Assembly: GCA_036785705.1 (NCBI GenBank)
Contig: JAWUZG010000015.1
Coordinates: forward strand, 5,037,001-5,101,000
DNA length: 64,000 nucleotides
From: Acanthornis magna
Lineage: Eukaryota; Chordata; Aves; Passeriformes; Acanthizidae
Reading direction: 5' to 3'
In this document: positions 47,001 through 59,000 of the stretch, in pieces
Layout of the letters: every line of letters starts with the position of its first letter
Numbering within the stretch: position 1 is the stretch's first letter
Program-made: the position numbers and the translations under genes
The notes under the pieces: generated by a model
Databases searched by the model: none
Seen by the model: only the letters and a program-made list of their open reading frames with translations
What the model was told of the DNA's origin: nothing

Positions 47001-50000
47001 GTTTCTATACCTGAAAGGTGTTCTGTTTAAGCCAAACACCACACTGGGCATCATTCTGGATGCTCTCTCTAGTCCTGGGTGATATTCCAAGTACACTGTA
47101 CAGCTAAAATGCTGGGGTAGTCCAAAGGCACTCTCAATTAATGTGATTCTGGTGTTAAATAAGTAACAGGCTGTAAATTAAGAGAGACTTTCTTTAGCTT
47201 TAGAAGTAGGCTAATCCTGGAAAGGCATCATAGATCTGTGCTGAAGGTTCAAAATAGTAATGAGGCACAGACTGCGATAGCAATCTTGTCACTCCAAAGC
47301 TGTGATGTACCTTATCTCTTCTGTGAGCTGCTGTCTCCAGGGAAATATTCCTGCTACACAGCACAGTGCCGTGGCTTGGAGTTCTGCCTCCGCTACTAGA
47401 TGCAGAGGATTAGTGATTAAGTTCAGTCTCTGGGCAATGAGGGGCAAGAATCTGCTTTCATGCAGAGCAAAATTCTTTCCTTTTTCTATTTACATAGCTT
47501 ATCCTCCTGGGAAGGGGTGTAATTCCCTGGATGGTCTGTGTCCTGTCATTGCATACACAGTGGCTGCTTTTTTGGGCTTTCGTGGAGAGGGTGTATTTCT
47601 GCCAACAAAATCCTGTGCCCATACGAGTGCTGTCTCACCCTGAAGGCAGGGGACATGTAGCTATCAGCTTGACAGAGAAAGGAAAAGCCTGTCTTGCAAT
47701 CCAAGTGTCTTTATTAGAACAAGCCTAACATTTGGTATTCCAACCTTGAATGCTGCCAGAACATGCTTGCCAGCACTTCGGCCAGGGATGGGGTAGTTTC
47801 TTCTCTTCTCTGCAAAGTGTGATTAAGTGGTTCCTGGATGCTTTGTTCTAGGTGGGATAATTAATCTCTTCTGGGAACCCGGTGGGAATTGCAGCTATCT
47901 GTCTGAGCCACAAGTGATAAGCAAACAGGGCTGAGAGTACAAAGAGCTAAGAGGGCTCAATTCTCTTGAAACATGGTGGGAGGGGAGTTTCTTTGCTTTC
48001 TTTTCCTGCAGCAAAGAGTGGAATTGTTTGGGGAATAGCTTTGAGGAGCAGAAATGTGTTCTCCTAAATCAGATTTCTCTTGACCTCTCTTGTTTGCTGT
48101 AGCTGTCTTCCCAGGGAGGCAAAATGAAGATTCATATGTCCCTGTTAGCTGTGGCGAGTTGGTTTTCTTTCTAATAAAAGCTGGGTTTGTGACTGGTGCA
48201 GCTATTCCCAGGTCAGAGAGTTTTCACCAGTGACTCTCAAACCCCTGGTTTTCAGCAAGGCAAGGCTGTTCCAGTTCTTTCCACCTGTGCATCCCTTCAA
48301 TGTGTTTGCACCTGGGAGAAGATGGATTCAAAACTTCATCTTCCAAGAGGGCTTGTTTCTCAACTTCTTTATATTTTTATAATCCTTATCAATTTAAGGA
48401 TAACCTCCAAAGGTGGCACACTGAAGTGATCAAGGATTTGGTGAAACTTTGCTGCAGAAGGCCTAAATACCTGCCGTCATCTTAGAAAGTGGTGCTCACT
48501 GACTGCTTTTTCATGTTTGTTGCAGCGAGCTGGTGGTGGCTGCCACAGCTGCTCTGTGCTAGTGCAAGGTATCACAGTTGAAGAATATTCTGAAGTGCAT
48601 GATTTTGAGCAATGCTGCTTTCATGTGAACACTACGGTGCATAAAATCCATGCTTTTTCTCATGAGGAGGCTCATTATGCAGGGGAATACCTCTGAGGTG
48701 TGCTAGGCCTTCCTTCAACAAAACACTCTCTTTACCTGAAGATAATGTATATTGGAGATTAGCTGGGCTAAACGATGCATCTCCTGGAATTTAAGCTCAT
48801 ACAGCATGCCAGTAAATGCTGACAGTGTCAACACACTGCTCCATGTAAATTTTTGCAAGATAAAAAGTCCTCCAACCTTCTTATCCAGGTTTTCTATTGC
48901 ACAGTGGTTGTACACTAGTATAGGAAATTAATAAAACTCAATGTGAGACTTTGTAGAAGGAGAACTAGATATTTATTCTGAACAAAACTGTTTTCAGTCA
49001 TTCCCTTGTCCAGGTTTCATTCCCTCATGCTCTCACCGCCCCATGCAGGCACCAAGCCTTGTGAATCCAGGTGCTGGAGCCAGGCTGGGTTGTGTGCTGC
49101 AGGGAGGACATGGGACACCATCTGTCAAGCCCTCGCTGTGTCTGCTGAGTTGTTCTTCACAACAGACTGGCTCTTGGACTGTGTTTTTCTTACACTTTCT
49201 AGGACTTATCTGCTATTTTGGAGTGATCTTTCGCCTCAGGGTCTTGCTCTTTTTCATCTCTGTAGATCTCAAGCGGCACTGCCACCTTTTTGTTCCCTTT
49301 TTTTTGGGATCTTTATGGCTACAGTCTGCCCTCAGACAGGGTATGGAAGTGATGCGCTCCCTAACCTTGTTGTTTGTCCTTCCCATGTCATTGGAGAACA
49401 GATCCACTACAGCCAGGTTGGTTGTGCTTTCACATGCACAGATGTTTCCATTCATAATTCATCCAGAACAATCTTAGCACTGGTTACAAATCTCTGCAGC
49501 AGTGAATATTTTCTTCTATGTATATACTTAAATTTTTGCTTGAGAGAAGAGTTACCCACTGTAGTAAGTGCCTATGGGGTAGTCTCAGGACAGCAGGATT
49601 GCTGCAAGGATACAATTCCGAATATAGGAATAACTCACAAACAGCCCTGTGAGATTCAGCAGAGATCTCAGCTCCAGCCTGGCTCTTGCATGATCTACAT
49701 CTTGTTTTGGCTGGGTTTTGCTGCAGCTGCACGAGACCATGTACAGCATTCAGAAAGCAGTAGATTCTGGACTTGCATGTAACTTGTTCCTGCCAACCAC
49801 TTTTCTTCCTGAATATGGAGCAGAAAGATAAAAATGGACCTGGAACAAAAGCCTGCTAGCTGCCATAGTGCTTAGTGAGTGGTACTCACAGCATTTTTGT
49901 TCTTGCTGACTACTGCTGGGATGATTAAGTTCTGGAGAGCTCAGGTGATTTTTACCTTAGAAAAGCACAGCAGGTGGTGACTAACAAAGACTTAAGGGAT

Positions 50001-53000
50001 TGTTCTCTTATTATCTGAGATGAGTGTGCCTGTCCAGCAAGGAAGCATCTTGTTTTTAGCCATCTCACCTCTCTCTGCCATGGTGAGGGCAGTGCCAGCC
50101 TGAGCCCTGCCTGAAGGCTGTGTTGTGCCAAGGGCAGGAGGCAGGGGACACCCTGGCACAAGTGCCACCAGCATGGGCATCTCGCACCTCTTGGCTTCCC
50201 TCTGGTGCCAGAGCTGGTGTGGGACTGAGGCTGGGAGAGCTGCCTGCCCTTCTCTGCTTTACTGCACAACAGTAACTAAGAGGAAGCAGGAGAAAATACT
50301 GGCCTGGGTTGTGGCCACATGGGCACGTGAAAATTCACTTTCCTTCAGAAATTATCCATCGTCATTCAAGAATTGAATGATTCCTGAATGCACCATTCAG
50401 AAAATTCACTTTGCAGCTATTCACTGAATGTTTCTTTTTTGACTTCCAAAGCCGGGGGACTTCTAGACTCTTTTATAAGAGATTATCTTCAGGGCATTTT
50501 TTATCCAAGTCCTCTTAAAAATGTAATGAAACATGTTGTTAATATCAGTTCAGGCTGTAAGAAATCAATGTCTTTTGAGATGGAAACCAGGAAAGGCATG
50601 GAGATTATTTCTGTAATATATCAAGAAATTCCTCAGCCTGTTCAGCAACAGCACATCCTTTTGTGCTGTCAAAGCTTGACCAGCACAGCTTGGAAAGGAT
50701 ACGACCTTGAGAGCTGTAGTTACAGCAGGAAATACAGTGAATCCCACCTTCAGCAACCTCCTGGGAACAGACAGAATTGCTCACTGAAGACAGGTAGCTA
50801 TCTTTTATTCAGTGCATCTGAGATGACTAGTGATTGCTAAAAACGGAGCTAGCCTGGCAAGGTGGGGAAGGGAATGGGGGAGGTCTTTGTACAGAATTCA
50901 CTGCATAGTTTTTATAGCACCGTTTCAGTGGCAGAATTCATAGAGCAGAAGGAATCGGATACGCGAGCGGAGTACAATGTGTTACAGCACATAAGACAGC
51001 ACGTCACAGTGCTAAAAATGTTACAGAAAGTGGAGTGGCCCAGAGAGAAACGGAGCTTGTTGAGAGGCAGAGTTGGAGAACTTGCCTGGCAGAGGAGAGG
51101 TGTGCAGTTGGTGGGGCTAGGGTGGGTTTGGGTCCTGCAGGGATAGATGCTCGTGGAAAACCTTCCCAGCCAAAGTGACGGCTCCTGCAGCGTTCACATC
51201 AACTTCGACAGGTTAAGGGGCTGTGTGCCCAGTCCCTGGACAGTGTAGTTGGATGCATATTCCTTGTGCACACCATAAATATTTTAAAGATAAATATTTG
51301 AAAGCAATGGACATTGGCAAGTTCTGCCTTCCTCCTTAGCTGATAGATATCCGCTTGGCTCCTGCGTGTGAGATGCGATTTAAAAGACGTTAGCATGCAA
51401 TATGGATGAGTGTGATTGTTACACAGAACATTACTGCTCCCTGAAATTGGAGTTCTGATGGGGTTTTTTTAATGCTCAAATAAAATAACTGTCAAATGTG
51501 TTATCAGTCTCAGAGGAGACTTCTCCCTCCCCATTTCTTCTGGCTGAAGGAATGTGTTGCTGTCCCTGTTTTTTAAAGATAGAACTGGAGATTTTAGCTC
51601 CGTGTTAGATGTAGACATGTGGTGTATCTGTTAGTTCAGCTGTGCAAGTCAAACCACTGAGATGCATGGCTGTGTTTAGGCAACTTGCTTATTAATTGCA
51701 AGTTTATGCTGTGAGAGGACAAAAAAAAGTCTTTTTTATTTCCAGGAACAGAACAATAATTTCTGAACCCTGGGCCCAGACGCATCCCATGCACATACCA
51801 GACACAGTGGAGCAGCTCTTTAAGAATGTGTCACCTCTGGAGACTTGAGATGATGGCAAATAGGTGTTTGTGTGGATGGTGTAAATGGATCCATGAAAAG
51901 AACAAGACAAAATGTTATCTTCTGAAAGTAGCTGTTGTCTGGGTGTGCCAGGGGGTGGCTGTGTTGAAGCTTCAGCACCATCCCACCTCGCTGAACCCAC
52001 AGCAGTGGAGCTCCGTGGCAGTCAAGGTGTGCAACTTGTGAAATAGAGAGACAGGAATGGGGATTTGGTCCAAGGGGGAGGACACAAAATTCTCTTCTCT
52101 TTTCTTCAGAGAGGACAAAGGGATGTTACACCCAGCCTGTGAAGGGAGCAGATGAATGCCTTGCTCTGTATTTCTTCTGCACAGACATAGCAGCAAGCGT
52201 GTGGCCATTACAAGTTCGTACAATTGAAACCAGTGTCAAAATATTAAAATAAAAAAAGTATGGTATCAAGAGGAAAGGAAAAGGAATATGTGGTCTGTTT
52301 TTCAAACTGATAATTCACAAGTGATGTTCAGGACTGATGTGTAAAGAGGAAGGACTGGATAAAGATTTGGAAGGAAAAAGTAAAACAGTGCACAGGAATA
52401 AACACTCAGGGAAGGATTTGAAGAACAGGTTAGAAAAGCAGCTGTCATGGATGGTGTAAATAAGGCTGCTCTGGCCTTGGGACCTGGACGTGGACTGGCC
52501 AACCTGTGGAGATGCATTCTGACCATATTTCCTGCGAGTTTTACAAGGTTTTGACAAGCTGATTCTGCAAATGCTCACAACAGCATAATGGGATACCTGG
52601 CATAGAGAGTCCCAGAAGCAATTTAAAAATAGATTTAGAAAAGAGGTCAGACAAACTCCGCACGGACAGGAAAAGAAATTAATGATACATTTTCCCTAAA
52701 TGTGTCTGCCTTTGCACACTCTGCATGCTAATCTGCAGCCACCAGCGGGCGGGGGTGCGGAAGGGGCTGAGCAGAGCCTCATATGCTGTGTGAGAGGGAT
52801 CAGCACAGCTGCTCTGCATTTTCTTTATAGCATTTTGCATTGAAATCAGTGTTGTCCATCTAGGCATTCAAATCCTGATCAGTTTACAAGCAAACTCTGA
52901 AAAGCTGGTTCTCCATCCAGTCATATAGAAAGAGCAGCTGCTGTGCCATGAAGGAAGCGACTGCATGATTTGCACACAGAGTGGAAGGACTCGGATCTTT

Positions 53001-56000
53001 GCAAGGGGTAGGTCAGGAGATGCTGCTGCCTTGAAAGAGCAGAGAAGCAAGCAGCTGGCAAAGAGCCTTTAAGCCACTCTTAAATTACTCTACAGAGGAC
53101 AGATTTCATATGCCCTGACCTACAGCATGCAGCACAGGAACACAGTCTTTAGAGGCTGCACAGATTTCCTAAATAATCAGGATTAGGAATGTTGTGTTTA
53201 AAAGAAGAAGGTCTGGGCAGTTTCAGCCTCAGTGTGAGCACACAGCTTCTAAGATCCATAGAATCTTAGAGTATGCTGAGTTGGAAGGGACCCACTAGAA
53301 TCCTCGAGTCCAGCTCCTGGCTCTGCACCGGACACCCCAAGAATCCCACCACATGCCTGAGAGTGTTGTGCAAACACTTCTTGAACTCAGACTGGCTTGG
53401 TGCCTCTACCACTGCCCAGGGGAGCCTGTTCCAGTGCTCAGCCACCATCTGGGCAAAGAACCTTTTTCTAATATCCAACCTAAACCTCCCCTGACTCAGC
53501 TTTATACCATTTCCTTGGGTCCTGTCACTAGTCACGAGAGGGAAGAGATCAGTACCTTCCCCTCATGAGGATGTTGAAGACCATAATGAAATCTCCCCTC
53601 AGTCTCCTCCAGAATGAACAAACCAAGTTACCTCAACTGTTCCTCATAAGGCTTCCCCTCCACTCCCATCACCATCCTCATGGCCTCCTTTGAATGCTAA
53701 TAGCTCAGTATCTTTTTTATATTGTGATGCCAAAACTGCCCCCAGGACTCAAGACAAGGCTGCACCAGTGCAGAGCAGAGCAGGACAATCCCCTCCCTTG
53801 CTGGCGATGCTGTGCCTGATGCCCCCCAGGACAGGGATGTCCCTCCCGGCTGCCAGGACACTGCTGACTCATATTCAGCTTTCCATCAACCAGGACCCCC
53901 AGCTCCCTTTCCTCAGCGCTGCCCTCCAGCCTGTTCTCCAGTCTGTACACACAACCAGTTTTATTCTGCCTATAAACATGTCACTAAAACTAGAAATGTT
54001 TTATGGGCTCGGTCATCTGTGTCATAGAGCCGGGGCGGTGGTTGGTACCTGCTCTGCATGGGGAGCGTGTGCGGGAGCTGCCGGGAGCTGCTGCCAGCGC
54101 TGCTGCAGGGTCTTGTCTCCCTCTCGTGGCTGTCCCTGTGCTCCCTGCTGTCCCAAGGTGTGTCCCTGCTGCCATGCCTGCGGCGTGGTGGGGAGGTGGC
54201 TGTGCCTGCTGGCTGTTGTGCCAGGGGCAATTTGGGCATAGAAATGCTATTTTATGCATTTGGTTGGAATGGCGTTTGCAGCCTGTGCTGAGCCTTGGCA
54301 GGAGCTGCTACCTGTGCAGACAGTGTTAATGTTCGTGCAGGTTTCTGCTGCACTGGTGGGCTCAGAGATCCCAGGATCAATAGTATCCAGAGCATCATCT
54401 TGTGCCGTCCCTGCTCTGCCTCCTCACCTACAGCCGAGGACCATGGTCTGAGCATCCTCCAGGAAAATGTCCTTCATTTGTCCTTGACACCTTGGAGCCA
54501 TCACTGACCTCCCTGTGCTCTCCCTCTGCCTTCTGGTCAATAACAGAGTTGCATTCAACTTAGGACCAATTCTGCAGCAAGCCCATAATCTTTAACTCCA
54601 TTAAAATCACTCCCATTTGGCTGTGGCAAAGCAGAGCCCGTAAATCATGATTAGTGAAAGCAAAGGGCCAGAGAAGAGATAATTAATTTCGCTTTGCTGT
54701 TCAAAGGCTGCTCTGCCCTCACTCAGTGGAGGATTTGTGCCCTTTAGACAAAAGGCTGACAAGTGTCACCTGTTAATCTTCTCTGTGTGCGGCTCTTTGC
54801 AGCATGAGATGGTCCTGTCACAGGGCCCTGCTGGCTCTGACAGCTGCTATTTGCAAGTCAGCTGCAAAACGCTCCCTCTTTATTCCTCTGGCTATTTTTA
54901 GCTTTTCTCTTTAGGTGCAATAAAAAAAAGACGTCTCGTATCAGTGATAACCAGGTTGTAGTGATTGCTCCCCTTAAGGGAGAGGCATGTTGGGCAGTGG
55001 GAGGGGAAAGGCTTTCCAGGATTGCTCCAGTGTGTGTGAAACACATCTGCTGGCTGTCACCCAAGGTGGAGACACCACTGTCACCTGTGGCACATCCCTT
55101 CAGGAGCCTGTCATCCCTGCCAGCACATCCAGTGTGCGCTGGTTCAGTTGGACAGCTCTTTTCTGAATCAAGGGCAGGTCAGAACAGCTCGGTAACTGCA
55201 GAGGTCAGGCAGGAAAAGTCTTGCTGAGCCTGTAGCATGCTCCAGAGCAGCAGGGAAGGGCTCTTGGGAGCACCAGGACTGCATTTAAAGAGTTGAAAGA
55301 GGTCACAGTGCTCCCTGGAGCTCTTTTCCTCCCTGCTTTAGCTGCAGGAAAAACAAGTGAGGGAACGGGGAAGGTCTGTTCCACCGATCTCACCGTACTT
55401 GTCCCCCTCACCTCACTGTCCCAGCTTCTCTCTGAGCATTTGACAGACAGACCTCACCAAGCAGGATTTGAGCATCCTAAATTTAGTCTTTTCTGCTAAA
55501 CTGTTCCTGCTGTTTTTAATTCACATTCATACTAAATTTCTGCAGTTTTATTTTTCCCTTCCCTCTCCCCTCAAGGGAGAAGCAGTGGCTTTCTTGGAGG
55601 TAGCTTATGATTTTTCCAGACAGAAATTGTTTCCATTCCAGGGTTATTGGCAATACCCAAATATATGTCCAGGAATTGGTCAAAGCCAAGATTTAGAGCT
55701 GCTGCTTCTAATGTCTAATAAAGCAGCACTGCAAAAGGTCAGCCTCTGTGCAGCATAGCAACCAGTTCTACCAGTTAATGGCATAATCTATTACAGAGTT
55801 AATTCCCTATGTCTTCCCTTCCCAGTCAAATATAACAACAGTGGGGAACATTAAGTGTGTAACCTAATACTGAGTTTCATATAGTGCTAGTAAACCCATT
55901 AACTGGGGCTGTTATCCAGACTGAGGGAGTCTTGACCTTGGCCTGTGTTTCTAAGTGAACTTTGCCATTCCCCTTGGGATCAGCCTCAGTGTTCTGAAGC

Positions 56001-59000
56001 AGCAGCAGCTTCATTCAGTCAGCAGCTCTGCTGCCCTCCTTGTAAGGGTCTGTGCTGCTGGCCCAGCCCTGGTGTCCCTGCAGCAGTGTCCTGCCCTCTC
56101 GCTGTAGTTTGCACTGCAGAGCATTCATCGTTTCAAGGTCATCCAGAGCCCTCCACCTTCTGAATTTATGGAGGATTAACAGCCGCCTTTGCTTTGCTGT
56201 AAACACTTCCAGTTGCCACTGGTTCACCTTTAGCCCGACAGCTCTTGTTCTTGTGCTTTTTAACGTTGTCCTTCATGCTCCCCTGCTGTTTTCCTCTATA
56301 TCATTGATGCAGGCTGCAGCACCAGCTGCTCTGTTAGTAGCTGCTTTTACTTTTTCCTGAACTGCCCCAGCTGCTGGGCAGAGCCTCTGCTAACAGCTTT
56401 CATGGCATCACCGGACAGCTTGGAAGGGACCTTAAATATCATTTAGTTCAGCCCTGCTGCTATGGGCAGGGACACCTGCTAGACCAGAGGAGGGGTGAGC
56501 TGGTGTTGAGAGCACAGCTAGCTTCTCTCCAAACAGGTATAAAGTGCAGAAGGAATCAGCCTTAGATGTGATTCTCTCCCTGGCAGGTAAGAGGAAGTGG
56601 TTTAGTGAATTTTTTTTAGTATTCAGCAGCCAGAGAGGTTTCTCTTCTTTGCTGTCCTGCAGGGTTTCTGTGGGTGGTCTTCTCCCACCTTTGTGTTCCC
56701 TCCGCAGTAATATGGCTGGACTTCCCCCTGGAGAGGAATTGTTCCAAGACCTGGTTCTGTGTGTGTGCCGTGAACTCTCACAGCCCTCAGCTGCACTCAA
56801 TCCTGGGCTTCCCCTCCTCTGTCCTGGTCCTCAGCATCTTGCTAATTAGCCCAAGCATCTGTTCTGAGCACAGCAGTGAACATTTCCCTGAACGGCTGTG
56901 AGTTGTCTTGCCAGATTGTTATTTACATGCTCGTTCAGGTCACACACTCCCCAGGGCAGGAGCGAGACCCAAGTTTGGCCCATTTGTCTTCCGTGAGTTG
57001 AAGAGAATAAAGAAAACATTTACCTTCTGGCTGATGGTCCATTCATCTCCTGCTGAATCTTACGTCTTTTTCTGTCAGGTCTCCTTTTTCCTGCACTATT
57101 TTGAGTTCTCTAGGCACTAGTTTTCATCCTTTTTTGACTCTCTGTGCAGCCCAAAATGCCTGAGCCAGCAGGGTCATGGTCTCGCTGGTCCTCATGTGCA
57201 GCAGGACTCACTTCTTCCCTCCTTGTATGGACAAATCATGAGCCTGATAAAGCCTGTCTGGCTCCGGGCTCCCTCTTCCTCTGCTTCCCCCATCCCATGT
57301 CCCTGCAGATTTTCCAGCCCTGGGGATGTCTCTCTCTGTGAACAGTTTATCCTGGGGAGCCAGGCCACAAACCCAGCACCTCTGCCCTGGTCCCAGAGAC
57401 GGCTGCCCCATCAGGGCTGGCAGATGCCAGCTGGTGGTGGGGCAGGAATTGTGTACCCACAGGGAGCAGGGTGTCGCTCTGGACAGTGACACTGGGGATG
57501 CACCTCGTGCTGCTGAGGAGTTGATGATACAGGAAACTGAGAAAAATGTTAAGCCTTCTCTGCAATGAACGCCAAATAAATGCTGCTGTTTCTGTTGTGT
57601 CTCAAAATATCACCTGGAGTATTGGTGCAAACAGTGGATGGAGGGTGAAAAAAACACTGAACTGAGGAAAATACATCATGCAGAGCCCCTCCCAAGCCTA
57701 TCACCCAGGATGCCGAGACGCCCTCATCCCTTTTCACAAAGGTGACATTCCTAAAGAGCTCAAGGGCAGGTTTTTCTGTGCTGATGGCTCAGCAGCTCCC
57801 TGTGTAGCAGCAATAACCAGGTTTCTCAAAGAGCCGGGTTAATGTAGAGGGGAGGTGCAGTATTCCATGGAAAAGTCAGGCCATTTAATGCAGTGCCTCT
57901 GTCACAGGGAGCTGAGCCACCCCGTGAACCTGTGCTAGTGACATGTCCTCTTCAGTCCCATGTGTGGTGAGATGCTGAGGTGTGTGTGCTGGCATCCGCC
58001 TTCCCTGTCACACTAAATAAATATTCCCATGGGGCTGAGAGCAGGTCTGCAAATAGCTAATGAGAGCTGAAATCCCAACCTGAAATTAACACACTGCTGG
58101 TTGAATGGGGTTTGAAAAGAATTTCTTTTCTTTTTTATGTCTTTTAAATGTAACTGGCTTGCAGGGGGGCATCAAGCAGTCTTTGTGGCTGACTCAGCTG
58201 TGTGAGAGCCTGCGGTCCCCAGCCCACCCTGCAGGCAGGGCTCCTCTCTGCCGTCACTTGCATCCAATGTGCGGCCTCCTCACAGCATCCTTTCTGAGAA
58301 AGGGATTTGGGGAACGGGGCTGTGTCATTACGTGGGTAATTGCCCCCTCCAAGGACGTTTGGAGAACTGGAGGAGGTTTGTAATTGTTCCTGGCTCTGGC
58401 ACGCAGCAGGCAGAGAGCGACACCCGGCGCGGCAGCGTGGGTATCCCGGCACAAAGCTCCTGACGTGTGTTCAGCAGCTGTGTCATGGTTTGGCAGATGC
58501 CTGCAGGACAAGTGTAGGTGTCAAATGCTGGCCTCAAGCCTCCTCCTTACCATTTGCGGCAAATTCTTCTACAACCTCCAAAACAGCTGCGTAAATCAGG
58601 GTACAACTGGGTAAATCTTGGTTTGTATCAGTGTACCACAGAGTTTGATGCTTTTGTGTCGCAGCACACATGTCCAAAATGCAGTGACCAGAACCTGTAG
58701 CTGTGCCATGGACCAGCCTCAGTGCCTGGTGATTAGATTTGGAGGCCTGTGTCCCAAACAGCTTTTGTTTTGCTGTGGTGACTGGCAGAGACACTGCTGG
58801 TGTTTGAGGATGTTGTCCTATTAGCCTTGCCACCCATATTCAGATCCTCTTTGTGACTACAGTCATGGAAGCAGGAATGAAAACCAGAGTGGAGAGGGTG
58901 GATGCTTCTGGTGTTAAGTAGTAGGAAATGGGAACCTCTGGTCAAAAAGGAGATGTATTTCTCTGTGTGTGTGATAAATAAATAGGGAATTGAGTCTCAA

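Noticed and set aside
53717..53950. A host gene encoded on the minus strand
   Set aside because: The frame is the CR1 ORF2 C-terminus (ELGVLVDGKLNMSQQC), part of the 53245-53955 element.
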